64,000 nucleotides of DNA from RI-153 sp041391225 (GCA_041391225.1 JAWKOL010000019.1:74609-138608), one strand, 5' to 3'; shown: positions 27,357 through 36,898, numbered from the stretch's first letter. Numbers and translations are program-made. Notes: generated by a model from the sequence alone, not told the origin.

Positions 27357-27720
27357 TTGGTGGGGATTGGGGACTTGGGCATAGGCGTTAAGTTAAGGGC
27401 CAGCGAAAGTGCCGGGGACTTCACGTTGGACGTGTCGCCAGGAGTGAATGTCCCGCCTCGCTGCGGCGATAAGTCCCCGGCACTTGTGTTACGACGCTTA
27501 TCTTAACGCCTATGGGGGATTTGGAATTGGGGACTGAGCTGCGTACGCTACTGCCTCTTGGGTATGTTGACTTCAGTGCGGATAATCGGATGATGAGGAT
27601 ATGCGTATCAACATCCATCATCTCGTCATCCCATCATCTCGATTCCTATACAACATACCCAAGCTGCAACGGCTCACTCAACCCAATCCCCAGTCCCCGA
27701 TCCCCAATCCCCAGTCCCTA
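27357..27720. repeat. Nested inverted repeats filling the SBP-permease spacer
   Basis: This 375-base spacer has no gene. Four inverted pairs are visible: GGGGATT/GGGGACT heptamers (27361-27379) against CCCCAGT/CCCAATC (27684-27718); CATAGGCGTTAAGTTAAG (27380-27397) against 27497-27514, one mismatch; AAGTGCCGGGGACTT (27407-27421) against 27471-27485, perfect; and CTTGGGTATGTTG (27557-27569) against 27651-27663, perfect, enclosing ATGATGAGG/CATCATCTCG arms. The first GGGGATT arm encloses all the others. The lipoprotein stop (27722) adjoins the outer arm. Confidence 0.75.
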
Positions 27721-27721
27721 T

Positions 27722-29415
27722 CTACTCATCAATCGTCCACTCGTTCACATCATCCCAGTAGTAGTGGTTGTACTGGAGATTGACGTTGTCGGCGGCGGCG
27801 GCGATGATCTGGCCGCGCCAGAGCGGGATCAGGGGCAGTTCTTCGTTGTCGATGCGCGAGATTTCCTGGTAGATCGGGGCGCGATCTTCGACGCTGATCA
27901 CCTCGCGACCGGCCTTCACCAGTTCGGTGACACGGTCGTTGCAGTAACGCGTACCGTTGAAGCCGTTGGGGTAGATCTGCCCGCAGACCAGGAAGTTGTT
28001 GGCCGGCACGTTGGGATCGGTGCCTGCGCCGAAGCCGACGAAGGTGACGTCGAAGGTGCCGTTGGCGTAGAAATTCTCGACGAAGGTGGGGCCGTCCACG
28101 GGGCGGGGGACCATGTTGATGCCCACGTCGGCGTACATCTGCTGCAACACCGCGTGGATCGGCTCCAACTGCTGCGCCAGCACCATCCAGTCCACTTCCC
28201 AGGACGAATCCCAGCCGATTTCGGCCAGCAACTCCTGCGCCTTTGCCGGATCGTAGGGATACTCGGTCAGCTCAGGATCACAGGCCCAATCCTGGATGAA
28301 GATACAGTTCTGCCGGGTCACATTGCCTTCGAGGACATCGTTGATCAGGGCGTCGAAGTCCATGGCGTGGAGCAGCGCCTGGCGGAACTGCGGCTGGCGC
28401 ATGGCCACCTTGATCGGATCGTCTTTGCTCTCATCCGAATCGACGAAAGTACCCGAAACGGTTGGCGTTTCGTGGGTGATGATCTGGATGCCTTCCACAC
28501 CGCGCAGACGTTCCAGTTCTTCGGCGGGCACGTCCATGATCAGGTCCACTTCGCCGTTTTCCAGGGCGATGATGCGCGTGTTGTTGTCGGGGATCGACTC
28601 GATGCGGATGCGGGCAATCTGGGGCGCGCCACGGAAGAAGTCGGGGTTGGCGCTCAGATCGATGAACTGATCCGTCTCATAGCGATCGAAGACGTACGGC
28701 CCTGTCCCCGGGTAGGGGCGCTGGGTGACAAATTCACTGGTGAGGAAGTCGGCGGGGGCAATCTGGCCCACCACATGTTCCGCCATAATCGACTGATCGG
28801 CCAGATCCACCAGGAAGACGGCATTGGGCGCGGTCAGGGTGAACTGCACCTCGTAGTCGCCGGTTGCCTGCACACCGGAGACGGGCGAAGATGTGTCCTC
28901 ACCGTATTCGGCTGCGCCTTCGATCACCTGGAAGTTGGAGAGCTTGCGCGCGCCGGCCGCCGGGTCGAGCAGATAGTTGAAGGTGAAGACGACGTCTTCG
29001 GCGTTGAACGGTTCGCCATCGTGCCAGGTGACGTCCTCGCGCAGCGTAAACGTGAAGACGGTGCCATCGTCCGACACGGTGTAGCTCTCGGCCAGATCGG
29101 GGATCAACTCACCGTTGCGATCCAGCGTGATCAGCTTACTGAACGTCCACTTCTGCACATAGGTCTGGATGCCCTGGATCACGGCCAGCGGGTTGAAGTC
29201 GTTGGGGCGCTGGCTGTGGCCGAAGCGCAACAGCGATCCTTCGCCAGCGGCAGGCGCTTCTTCGGCGGCGGCTTCGGTGGGCGCGGCAGCCGCATCCCCG
29301 GCCGCGGGTTCTTCGGCAGCGGGGGCGCGGTAGGCGCGCAGGCGCTCAACACCAACGCCAGCACCATGATCAGCCCGAACAAACGAATCAGGTTTCGGTT
29401 AAGACGTACGTTCAT
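27722..29415 (-). CDS. Peptide-type ABC transporter substrate-binding lipoprotein (importer 2; one frameshift)
   Basis: An SBP_bac_5 (OppA/DppA) lipoprotein. The signal sequence NLIRLFGLIMVLALVLSAC is a clear lipobox from ATG 29415, which has an AGGAGA site. Near 29325, in a C-run, the frame shifts; the Ala/Glu linker and FGHSQRPNDFNPL continue in the second frame. Further landmarks are LAESYTVSDDGTVFTFTLRE, VTWHDGEPFNAEDVVFTF and PYGTGPY-like RPYPGTGPYVFDRY. Joined length is about 564 residues. It leads a lipoprotein-DppB-DppC set. The ligand may be a peptide or an oligosaccharide; the neighbouring sugar dehydrogenases favour the latter (inference). Confidence 0.88.
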
Positions 29416-29436
29416 GTGTTCTCTCCTGTTGTGTAG

Positions 29437-29620
29437 AGACGACGGACGACGGACGGCAGGCGACTTCTGGGGCGCATCACCTCCTTTATTGGAAGATTGA
29501 TGATTGAAGAATGGGTAGAGTGAGTCTGTATGTCGTGGGAAAGTGGACGAGTTCATCTGCGCCAATGCGCAATACAACGTTGACCCAGTCCCAAGTCCCC
29601 GATCCCCAGTCCCCAATCCT
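29437..29620. repeat. GACGACG heptamers and GGGGACT array between SBP and dehydrogenase genes
   Basis: GACGACG is repeated twice, followed by GACGGCA (29439-29460). At the other end, CCCAGTC/CCAAGTC/CCCGATC/CCCAGTC/CCCAATC heptamers (29584-29619) adjoin the dehydrogenase stop TAG (29621-29619); read on the minus strand, the array GATTGGGGACTGGGG begins directly after the stop. The middle 120 bases show nothing recognisable. Confidence 0.6.
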
Positions 29621-30713
29621 ACCGATTCTCAACCCGAAAATCACGATCTGTTATCGGCAACGTCACCGGCCCGCCGCTGAGATGCGAAAGGTGACAGGCG
29701 ATACCCAGTTCGAGGGCGGCAGCGCCATCGCGCCCCGTGGACACGAAGGGCGCACCGCCGGTCAGCGTGGCGTGGACTTCGGCCAGCAGCCGCTGCGTGA
29801 GGCTGACATCATGTGGACCGGCATCGAGGCTTTCCAGCCTGAGCCGATTGGGGTACTTGCGCACGGCGTCGGGCGCGTACATCGGCGCAAAGCGGCCAAC
29901 GACGCCGTCACCCACCAGCGTGGAGACGGTGAGATAGCCATCTTTGCCGCGGGCTTCGATCTGCGGCTGCTCGCCGTGTGTGTGATCGAAGAAAGCGGTG
30001 ACGCCGTCGGCGAATTCCACCCAGCCACGCGCCGGTTGGTCTTTGCCGCGCACGTAGCCGGGCATCTGCGCGTGGACGGTCACAGCGTCGCCCGCCCAGT
30101 AGCGCAGCAGATCGAAGCTGTGCGTACCCACGTGCAACGTGCCGCCCAACGAGTGGACAGACATCGTGGTCAGCGGACCGATCACGCCGTCCTCGATCAG
30201 ACGTTTGCTTTCCCGCGCAATCGGGCTGAAGCGATAGGGATGGTTCACGGCCAGGAAGACACCGTTACGCTCACAGGCGGCGATCATGGCGTCGGCCTCG
30301 GCCATACTCGTGGCCATCGCCTTCTCCACGATGATAGCCTTGACTCCGGCTTCGGCGGCGGCCACAGTGACTTCGGCCTTGTCCGCCGACTGCGTGCAGA
30401 CGGAGACGACGTCGGGCTGTTCCTGGCGCAACATCTGGCGGAAATCGGTGTAGAGCGCCCGCACGCCACGCCGCTCGCCGAAGGCGTGGAGCTTGTCCGC
30501 ACCGCGATTGGCCGCCGCCACCAGATCGAACCCCGGCGTCGTCTGGTAGGATTCGGCGTGGTTCACCGGCAGCACGGTGTACATGCCGGCGTGGCGGTTT
30601 TCGCCCTGGTAGTACGCCGCTGGCAGCGGGTTGACCACTTCGTCGTCGTATGTGCTGGCGATGCGTCCTGTGCCGACGATGGCGGCGCGCAGGCGCACAG
30701 TTGGTTCAGGCAT
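29619..30713 (-). CDS. Gfo/Idh/MocA-family NAD(P)-dependent oxidoreductase
   Basis: The Rossmann start LRAAIVGTGRIASTYDDEV contains GxGxxA. VSVCTQSADKAEVTVAAAEAG and AIIVEKAMATS (the EKP-type motif in variant form, K being catalytic) follow, then NHPYRFSPIARESKRLI and a C-terminal dimerisation domain with HVGTHSFDLLRYWAG. It is 364 residues from ATG 30713. Members oxidise sugars, sugar acids or inositols, or dehydrogenate them at one carbon. It is very similar in layout to the dehydrogenase at 31816-32910 (both start with a STYDDEV motif), so the pair probably arose by duplication. Confidence 0.87.
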   Translation of the reverse strand: MPEPTVRLRAAIVGTGRIASTYDDEVVNPLPAAYYQGENRHAGMYTVLPVNHAESYQTTPGFDLVAAANRGADKLHAFGERRGVRALYTDFRQMLRQEQPDVVSVCTQSADKAEVTVAAAEAGVKAIIVEKAMATSMAEADAMIAACERNGVFLAVNHPYRFSPIARESKRLIEDGVIGPLTTMSVHSLGGTLHVGTHSFDLLRYWAGDAVTVHAQMPGYVRGKDQPARGWVEFADGVTAFFDHTHGEQPQIEARGKDGYLTVSTLVGDGVVGRFAPMYAPDAVRKYPNRLRLESLDAGPHDVSLTQRLLAEVHATLTGGAPFVSTGRDGAAALELGIACHLSHLSGGPVTLPITDRDFRVENR

Positions 30714-30743
30714 TGGATTGGTCCTTGTGACGTTGTATCGCCG

Positions 30744-30828
30744 CAAAAGTCCCCGGCACTTGCGATCCTTAGACGTAAACTGCCGCTACTCCATATCCCC
30801 AGCGTTCAAAAAGTGCCGGGGACTTTTG
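30744..30828. repeat. CAAAAGTCCCCGGCACTT / AAGTGCCGGGGACTTTTG perfect inverted repeat
   Basis: Two perfect 18-base inverted arms (30744-30761 and 30811-30828) are separated by 49 bases, between the dehydrogenase start and the alcohol dehydrogenase stop (30832). The core AAGTGCCGGGGACTT is shared, as an inverted pair, with 27407-27485. Confidence 0.75.
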
Positions 30829-30831
30829 GTC

Positions 30832-31804
30832 CTACCCTTCCCAGATCAACAGCACGCCCATCGCTTCGGCCAGGCGTTCGTAGAGCAGATCGTAGGCGTC
30901 TTTGGCCGCGGTGAAGGGGAAACGGTGGCTGATCAGCGGCGCAAGCTGGATGCGTCCTCGTTCCACCAGTTCAATCGCCCGCGCCTGCATCACGGCGCGT
31001 GACAGGTCGGTGAAGTAGCCGCCGATCAGTTTCTTCCCCTGGATCTTGCCCGCGTCCAACGGCAGCGGCTCGCCGTGGTAGAGACCGATCAGGTGGATGG
31101 TGCCGCCACGGGCGCTCATGTCCAACGCCTGGGCAAAGGACGTCACACCGGCGCGGCCGCCCACACAGTCGATCACCACGTCTGCACCTTTGCCGTGGGT
31201 CAAGTCCATCACGGCGGAGATTGGGTCGTCTGCGGCGGCGTTGATCACCGTGTCCGCGCCCAGTTGGGCCGAGAGGGCGCAGCGTGCGTCGATCACGTCC
31301 ACGGCGATGAGGCGCTCGCACAGGTATTGGCGCGCCGCCTGCATCACCAGGTTGCCCACCAATCCCTGCCCAAGGACAACCACAGTATCCCCCGGCTGAA
31401 TCCCGGCAATCTGCGCCCACCACACCGCGCCGCAGGTGAGCGGCAGAAACGCGCCCTGCTCAAACGGGATAGCGTCCGGCAACGGCCAGACACGGGTGCC
31501 GTCCATGGCGTCGATGTCCTGCGCCACGAACTGGGCGTGGGGCGCAACCGCGATGACACGGTCACCGGGGATGAAGCGGGCCGCGGCCTCCGCACCCACG
31601 TCCTCCACGACGCCGGCCACGGAATAGCCCATGATCGCTGGGTCGATGGCACTCGCTGTGCATGTAGCGGCGCAGGATCTCCGATCCGCGGCTGATCAGG
31701 CTGACCTGGTTGCGTACCAACACATCCTGCGGTCCTACGGCAGGCATGGGCACGTCTTCAAGGAGGATGTTGCCGATTCCTTCGGGTTTGGCGACACGAA
31801 ACAT
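30832..31804 (-). CDS. Zinc-type alcohol/sugar dehydrogenase (MDR family), one frameshift
   Basis: A medium-chain dehydrogenase/reductase. The N-terminus MFRVAKPEGIGNILLEDVPM runs from ATG 31804 (AGAGG site) to RYMHSE, then the frame shifts near 31645 (one extra base) to IMGYSVAGVVEDVG. The Rossmann motif is TVVVLGQGLVGNLVMQ. Later segments are GADVVIDCVGG and MQARAIELVERGRIQL. The usual catalytic-zinc Cys-His-Glu residues are not obvious in the N-terminal part, so it may be a zinc-free member, as in the bi-domain oxidoreductases. Joined length is about 324 residues. It is paired with a Gfo/Idh/MocA gene on each side. Confidence 0.82.
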
Positions 31805-31815
31805 GAATTTACCTC

Positions 31816-32910
31816 TCACCTTGTCATTCTGCGCACCCGAGCGGGGACGCTGTCGTGCGCCAGTTCCGCGGAGACGATGCCCAGGCTGCGGTCGGTCAAC
31901 GGCAAGGAGACTTTGACGCCGCCGCGGCGGTGCGATTCGCGCAGGGCGACGGCGATTTCGAGGGCGGCCGCGCCGTCGTCGCCGGAACAGGTGGGCGGTG
32001 TGCCGTCCTCGATGGCGCGAATCAGGTCGTCGACCACGCTGAGGCCGGTCCCCTGGATCGTGGGCGGCAGCGGGAAGGGCAGTTTGGCCGGGACAGGACG
32101 CCCCGTCGCGGCGGCGTCGACAAACTGGGTGAACTCCATTTCGTAACAGTTGGCGACGGCGCGTACGCGTCCTTGCTCGCCGATAACGTCGATCTCCCAG
32201 TTGGCAGGCCCGCAGGGGAAGCAGCGCACGTAGCCGCGCACGTCGTTGTCGAAGACGAGATAGCCGTTGCCCATCAGATCGCCTTCGGCGGCGGCGGCTT
32301 CGTCCGACTCCATCTCGCCGAAGACCCAGGCCACGTCGCCGCCCGCCAGGTAGCGGACGATGTCGATGAGGTGGCTGCCGTTGTGCGAAAGACCGGCCTG
32401 CCCGTAGCCGGTCACTTGTAGGATGCGGCCCAGCTCGCCCGCGTCGATCAGCCGCTTCGTCTCCTGGAAGAAGGGGTTCCAGCGGCGGGCGCAGTTGACA
32501 GCCAGTGCCGTCCCCGTTTCTCGGCAGGTGGCGAGGACGGTGTCTGCTTCGGCCAGCGTCAGCGCCAAGGGCTTCTCGGCCCAGATCGCCTTGACACCGG
32601 CGCGGGCGCACGCCTGGATGATCCTGGCGCGGTGACGGGCGGACGTACAGATGCTGACGATGTCTGGCGCTTCGGCGACCAGCATCTCAGCGTAGTCGGC
32701 GTAGAGGTGCTCGGCGGCGATGCCCCAGCGTTCCCCAAAGAGGATACGCTGCTCGTCATACGGATCCGCGCCTGTCGCCAGCGTCACGTGCGGGTGGGCG
32801 GCGTAGCTCGGCGCGTGCGCGTAGGGCAAAAAGACGGGTCCGCCGCGGGTTACTTCGTCGTCGTAGGTGCTGCCCATGCGGCCAAGACCGATTACAGCGG
32901 CGCGGTACAT
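31816..32910 (-). CDS. Gfo/Idh/MocA-family oxidoreductase
   Basis: A 364-residue dehydrogenase: YRAAVIGLGRMGSTYDDEV (GxGxxG), VSICTSARHRARIIQACARA, AIWAEKPLALTLAEADTVL (EKP motif with the catalytic lysine) and NCARRWNPFFQETKRLIDAG, then a C-terminal domain with SHNGSHLIDIVRYLAGGDV. ATG 32910 has GAGGA seven bases before it; 63 further open bases upstream are not needed. It lies 10 bases after the PIG-L gene and 11 before the alcohol dehydrogenase gene. The substrate is unknown. Confidence 0.88.
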   Translation of the reverse strand: MYRAAVIGLGRMGSTYDDEVTRGGPVFLPYAHAPSYAAHPHVTLATGADPYDEQRILFGERWGIAAEHLYADYAEMLVAEAPDIVSICTSARHRARIIQACARAGVKAIWAEKPLALTLAEADTVLATCRETGTALAVNCARRWNPFFQETKRLIDAGELGRILQVTGYGQAGLSHNGSHLIDIVRYLAGGDVAWVFGEMESDEAAAAEGDLMGNGYLVFDNDVRGYVRCFPCGPANWEIDVIGEQGRVRAVANCYEMEFTQFVDAAATGRPVPAKLPFPLPPTIQGTGLSVVDDLIRAIEDGTPPTCSGDDGAAALEIAVALRESHRRGGVKVSLPLTDRSLGIVSAELAHDSVPARVRRMTR

Positions 32911-32920
32911 AGGATCGTCC

Positions 32921-33811
32921 TCAGCTTTCAGGGTTGCATTCAGAACTTGGATGAAAAGGAACATCGGTGACACGGATGCGCATGTCGGCCACTTTGTCCG
33001 CTGCGGGCGTGTCGGCCAGCATCATCAGGTGTTCGTTGGCGGGCAGGTGACTGTATCCGTGTGGATAGAGCGCCTGAAATTCCTCGGCGTAGGGCATACG
33101 CCAGTGCAAGCCCATGCGCCCGTTGACAATCTCGATCACCTTGCGCGCCAGATGACCGGGGTAAAACTGGCTGCGCAGACAGTCCATCGCCTGCACTTTG
33201 CGCTCGACCACCGGCGTGATGTCGATCAACACATTGCCGTGGCGAGTGCCTTCGGCAGTGAGTTGATTGGTCTTGCCGTTCATGGTCATGAAAAAGACCT
33301 GCGCCGGGAAGGTGCGTCCGGTGGGCTGTTTGAGGAAGCGTGGCGTGTTGGCGAGGTAGCGCGCCTTGAGCGCCGCAATCGCCGAATCGGCGTGGCCGAT
33401 GTCGGCCAGTCCTAGATCCTCGGTGGGGTTGTGCAGGATCAGCAGATGCGGCTGCACGTCGGCCAGCACCGCGGCGATGGCCTCGATCAGCTCGGCGCTC
33501 ACGGTGAGCAGTTCGTCGGGGAAGCGCAGGAAGCGCACGTCGTGGACGCCCAGCAGCGCCATCCCTTCGGCCACTTCCTTTTCCTTGCGCCCAATCGCCT
33601 GGCTGTGATCCAACACCGGCCCCGTGGACCTGTCCGCGCCGAAGCGTAACGCGTCGTTGCGCTCCAGATCGTGGGTATCAACGCCGTGGGTCACCACCAC
33701 CACCGTCACCTCGTCCCCGCGCTCGGCGTGCAGACAGAGCGTGCCACCGGCGCCGTCTATCGCGTCGGCGGGGTGGCAGACGATGGCGAGGAGTTTGAGG
33801 GGAGAAGGCAT
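32921..33811 (-). CDS. PIG-L family N-acetyl-sugar deacetylase
   Basis: An LmbE/PIG-L deacetylase fold. The zinc motif near the N-terminus is HPADAIDGAGGT (usual form HPDDxxxGxGGT; the second Asp is shifted, so zinc binding is worth checking). RFLRFPDELL and a further His motif (IGHADSAIAAL) are present. At 296 residues it is normal. Members remove acetyl groups from GlcNAc-containing molecules such as GlcNAc-inositol or mycothiol precursors. In this cluster an amino-sugar deacetylation step is plausible (inference). Confidence 0.83.
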   Translation of the reverse strand: MPSPLKLLAIVCHPADAIDGAGGTLCLHAERGDEVTVVVVTHGVDTHDLERNDALRFGADRSTGPVLDHSQAIGRKEKEVAEGMALLGVHDVRFLRFPDELLTVSAELIEAIAAVLADVQPHLLILHNPTEDLGLADIGHADSAIAALKARYLANTPRFLKQPTGRTFPAQVFFMTMNGKTNQLTAEGTRHGNVLIDITPVVERKVQAMDCLRSQFYPGHLARKVIEIVNGRMGLHWRMPYAEEFQALYPHGYSHLPANEHLMMLADTPAADKVADMRIRVTDVPFHPSSECNPES

Positions 33812-33824
33812 AGATACTCCTTTG

Positions 33825-34598
33825 TTAGTAGCTCAAAAACCCACCGTCTACCAACCACGTCGCGCCGGTGACGAAGCTGCTTTCGTCACTGGCGAGGAAG
33901 GCGACGACGTTGCCGATTTCTTCGGGGCTGCCACGGCGGTTGAGCGGCGTAAAGCGGAAGAATTTGCCGGTTGCGCCGCGGTCGACGGCCTGTTCCACCA
34001 CGTCGGCGCTGGCTTCGGTGTAGATGTCACCGGGGGCGACGCCGTTGACGCGGATGTTGTGGGCGGCCAGTTCGATGGCGGCGGCTTTGGTGAGGCCGTC
34101 GAGTCCGGCTTTGCTGGCGCAATAGGGCGCGGCGTGTTCCTGCGCGGCGTACTGCGCCACCGACGAGATGTTGATGATGCTGCCGCCGCCGCCCTGCGCC
34201 ACCATCTGACGGGCGGCTTCCTGGGTGCAGATGAACGCGCCGTTGAGGTTGATGTCGATGATGCGGCCCCAATGCTCGTCGGTTTCTTCGAGGAAAGGAC
34301 GCGCCTGCACCGACGCGCCGGTGAGCGCAGCGTTGTTGACCATCGCATCCAGCCGCCCAAATTCGGCGACGGTACGCGCCACCAACGCCTGCACGTCGCT
34401 TCGCTTGCTCACGTCGCAGCGCATCGCCAGTGCGCGGTGACCGTCCTCGCGCAGCCGCGCCGCTTCCTGCTCCGCCAATTCCACGCGGCGCTGGGCCAGC
34501 ACCACCGCCGCCCCTTCCCGCGCACAGCAGCGCACAATCCCCAGCCCAATGCCGGTGCCGCCGCCGGTGATGATGATGACTTTGTTCGTGAGGCGCAT
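33825..34598 (-). CDS. Short-chain dehydrogenase/reductase (SDR)
   Basis: A classical SDR: VIIITGGGTGIGLGIV (TGxxxGxG cofactor motif), AMVNNAALTG (NNAA), IINISSVAQYAAQE (Ser) and the catalytic Tyr-Lys in APYCASKAGLDGL. C-terminal AFLASDESSFVTGATWLVDG is typical of the FabG/sugar-alcohol SDRs. ATG 34598 gives 257 residues; the frame is open upstream only through a GGGGACT repeat array, which is not coding. It lies 13 bases before the PIG-L gene. Confidence 0.9.
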   Translation of the reverse strand: MRLTNKVIIITGGGTGIGLGIVRCCAREGAAVVLAQRRVELAEQEAARLREDGHRALAMRCDVSKRSDVQALVARTVAEFGRLDAMVNNAALTGASVQARPFLEETDEHWGRIIDINLNGAFICTQEAARQMVAQGGGGSIINISSVAQYAAQEHAAPYCASKAGLDGLTKAAAIELAAHNIRVNGVAPGDIYTEASADVVEQAVDRGATGKFFRFTPLNRRGSPEEIGNVVAFLASDESSFVTGATWLVDGGFLSY

Positions 34599-34612
34599 AC
34601 AAGATCCTTTTT

Positions 34613-34776
34613 GGGGGGATTGGGGACTTGGGATTGGGGACTGAGTGGAGACTATTGGTGTGCATTGGGATATCGAGTTGGGGCGATATGATGAAGCCCC
34701 ACACCTCCTACCCTGCCACAATCCCAATCGGCGACAACAAGCTCTACCCAATCCCCAGTCCCAAGTCCCCAATCCC
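34613..34776. repeat. GGGGAYT-family heptamer hairpin between SDR and threonine-synthase-like genes
   Basis: The left arm (34613-34643) is GGGGATT, GGGGACT, TGGGATT, GGGGACT. The right arm (34748-34776) is CCCAATC, CCCAGTC, CCAAGTC, CCCAATC. The threonine-synthase-like gene ends inside the right arm; its C-terminal residues GIGDLGLGIG and its stop TAG are heptamer-encoded. Confidence 0.75.
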
Positions 34777-35981
34777 TGAAATTATCTCCTCCGCCCTCAC
34801 CATCCCCACCACCTTCTCCGCCACCATGTTCTGGAGCGCTGTAGCGTCTTTGAAGCCAGTGCCGGTGAGCCAGCAAGCGACGCGCTCGTCGCTGCGCAGA
34901 CGACCGGCGGCGCGGTCCGCGCGCAGGGCGGCGAGGGTGATGGCAGACGCCGGTTCGACGAACAACCCCTCGTTGGCGGCCAGTTCGGCCTGGGCGCGGT
35001 ACGTCTCGGCGTCGGGGACGGAGACACACCAGCCACCGGACTCACGCAGCGCCCGCAACACGAGATCGCCGTCGGGTGGGGCGGTGAGTTGGATGCCCGA
35101 AATGGCGCTGGTGCAACCCGCAATCGGCGACACAGGACGGTCTTCGCGCCAGGCTTGCGTAATCGCGTCACAGCCACACGCCTGCACGGCCACCATCTTC
35201 GGCAAACTCGGGATCACCCCCGCGGCGTGGGCTTCGACAAAGCCCTTCCACGAGGCGCTGAGCAAGCCGCCGCCGCCCACCGGCACGTAGACCACGTCGG
35301 GCGCGGCCCCGTGAAGCTGCTCGCACACCTCGAACGCAATCGTCTTGATGCCTTCCATGGCGTGGGGGCTGAAGGCTCGCGCCGTCACTAGCATCTGCCA
35401 GTTGCGTTCGGCGCACAGGCGACGGATGTTGGCCCACGTCAGCTTTTCCACGTCGGGGTCGTAGCCCAATCGCGCCACCGCGGTGACGTGCGGCCCGTAG
35501 GCCAGGATCTGCGCAATCTTGGCGCGTGACGCCTTCTCCAGCGTGAAAAGGTAGCCTTCGAGACCGGCCTGTGCGCCGTACGCGGCGATGGCGGCCCCGG
35601 CATTTCCCGACGACGTGGCCGCCCATGCCGTCTTGCCCAATTCGCGCAGGCGGGCAACACCCACGGCGGCGATGCGATCTTTGTATGAGCCGGTAGGGTT
35701 GCTGCCTTCCACCTTGAAGAATAGGGAAGAAAGACGCAACTCGTCGCCAAGCCGATGCGAACGCACCAGGGGTGTGTTGCCTTCGCCCAGGCTCAAAGCA
35801 GCGGACGGATCACGCAGCGGCAGTCGCGACGCCCAACGGAAAAGACCAGGCCGCGCCGTGTCCATGTCCACCGCGGCGGACGCGTAGACCACGTCCAGTG
35901 TGCCGCCGCAAGCCGGACACTGCGCGATGTCGGCGTCGGGGCCTGTCCACACGCAGGCGGTGCAGGCCAGAGAAAGTGCAT
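34744..35981 (-). CDS. Threonine synthase-like PLP enzyme (frameshift near the start)
   Basis: A fold-type II PLP enzyme. After a zinc-ribbon-like N-terminus (LSLACTACVWTG and AQCPACGG) come LSLGEGNTPLVRS, FKVEGSNPTGSYKDR (Schiff-base Lys), ATSSGNAGAAIAAYGAQAG and PVGGGGLLS (phosphate-binding loop), as in threonine synthase or diaminopropionate ammonia-lyase relatives. The ATG at 35981 is out of frame by one base with the rest; an indel lies near 35965. The length is about 412 residues. The C-terminus is extended by a repeat array. Its place in a catabolic cluster is odd for threonine synthesis, so it may be an ammonia-lyase. Confidence 0.8.
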
Positions 35982-35982
35982 A

Positions 35983-36885
35983 CTAGCGCGTCCACGTTAT
36001 TTTCGAGCACGCCCAACCCTCGATCTCGCCGCGATGCGGTCGCCGGGCTTGAGTTGTAGCTTCTGGTGAATGGCCCACACCCGCCGGGGTGCCGGTGCTG
36101 ATCACGTCGCCTGGTTGCAGCGACACGAACTGCGAAATGTAGGCGATGACCTCGGCTGGCGAAAAGATCATCTGGCCGGTGTTGGCATCCTGTTGCAGTG
36201 CGTCGTTGAGCCACAGCTTCATGCCCAGGCGGTCGGGCTGCGACACGGCGTCGGCGGTGGTGATCCACGGCCCCATCGGGCCGAAGGTGTCGGGCCACTT
36301 GCCCACCAGCCAGTCGAAGAAGCCGTCACCGGCTTGCAGTTCGCGGTCCTGGCGGTAGGCCAGTTCCCGCGCCGAGATGTCGTTGAAGATGGTGTAGCCT
36401 GCGATGTAACCGCCCGCGTCTTCCACCGCGATATCGCGCCCACTGCGGCCGATGACCACCGCCAACTCCAGCTCCCAGTCGGTGAAGGTGGAGACGGCGG
36501 GGATACGGATTGCCTGCTTGGTAGCGACGACGGTGGTCCACGGTTTGATGAAGAAGTGGGGCGTCATCTTGTCTTTGCCCGCGAAGTGGCCGCCGCCCTC
36601 CTGAATGTGCGACGCATAGTTGCCCGCCAGGCAAAAGAGCTTGCCGTCGTGCGGTTGCAACGGCGGGTCCAACGTCACCGCGGAGAGGGGGAGCGACTGC
36701 GTTGCGTTGTCGATCACCCGTTGCACAGCCGAATGGGCCGCTGCGCCACCGGCCAGAATCCCCAGCACGCTATCCGGCACGGAGATACCCGCGGCCTGCG
36801 CCACCGCGGACAGATCGAAGATGCGATCTTCGACCACGACGCCCACACGGCTCGAACCATCGGTGTGAAAATAGGCAAGTTTCAT
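35983..36885 (-). CDS. Fumarylacetoacetate hydrolase-family protein (frameshifts at 3' end)
   Basis: An FAH-fold hydrolase: YFHTDGSSRVGVVVEDRIFD, FCLAGNYASHIQEGGGH, HFFIKPWTTVVATKQAIRI, LELAVVIGRSGRDI (metal Glu residues), GYTIFNDISARELAYRQ and VISTGTPAGVG. From about 36080 on, the expected tail KLQLKPGDRIAA, then EIEGLGVLENNVDAL is spread over neighbouring frames, so two indels lie there and the true stop near 35980 is uncertain. Relatives cleave beta-diketones or decarboxylate, or act on 2-keto-3-deoxy sugar acids. That would fit a sugar-acid pathway (inference). Confidence 0.85.
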   Translation of the reverse strand: MKLAYFHTDGSSRVGVVVEDRIFDLSAVAQAAGISVPDSVLGILAGGAAAHSAVQRVIDNATQSLPLSAVTLDPPLQPHDGKLFCLAGNYASHIQEGGGHFAGKDKMTPHFFIKPWTTVVATKQAIRIPAVSTFTDWELELAVVIGRSGRDIAVEDAGGYIAGYTIFNDISARELAYRQDRELQAGDGFFDWLVGKWPDTFGPMGPWITTADAVSQPDRLGMKLWLNDALQQDANTGQMIFSPAEVIAYISQFVSLQPGDVISTGTPAGVGHSPEATTQARRPHRGEIEGWACSKITWTR

Positions 36886-36898
36886 CGTCTTTTCTTTC

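Noticed and set aside
27512..29500. A 662-codon open frame on the plus strand
   Set aside because: It is the antisense of the OppA-like lipoprotein gene; the minus strand has a lipobox, a ribosome-binding site and family motifs, while the plus frame has none and begins in a repeat array.
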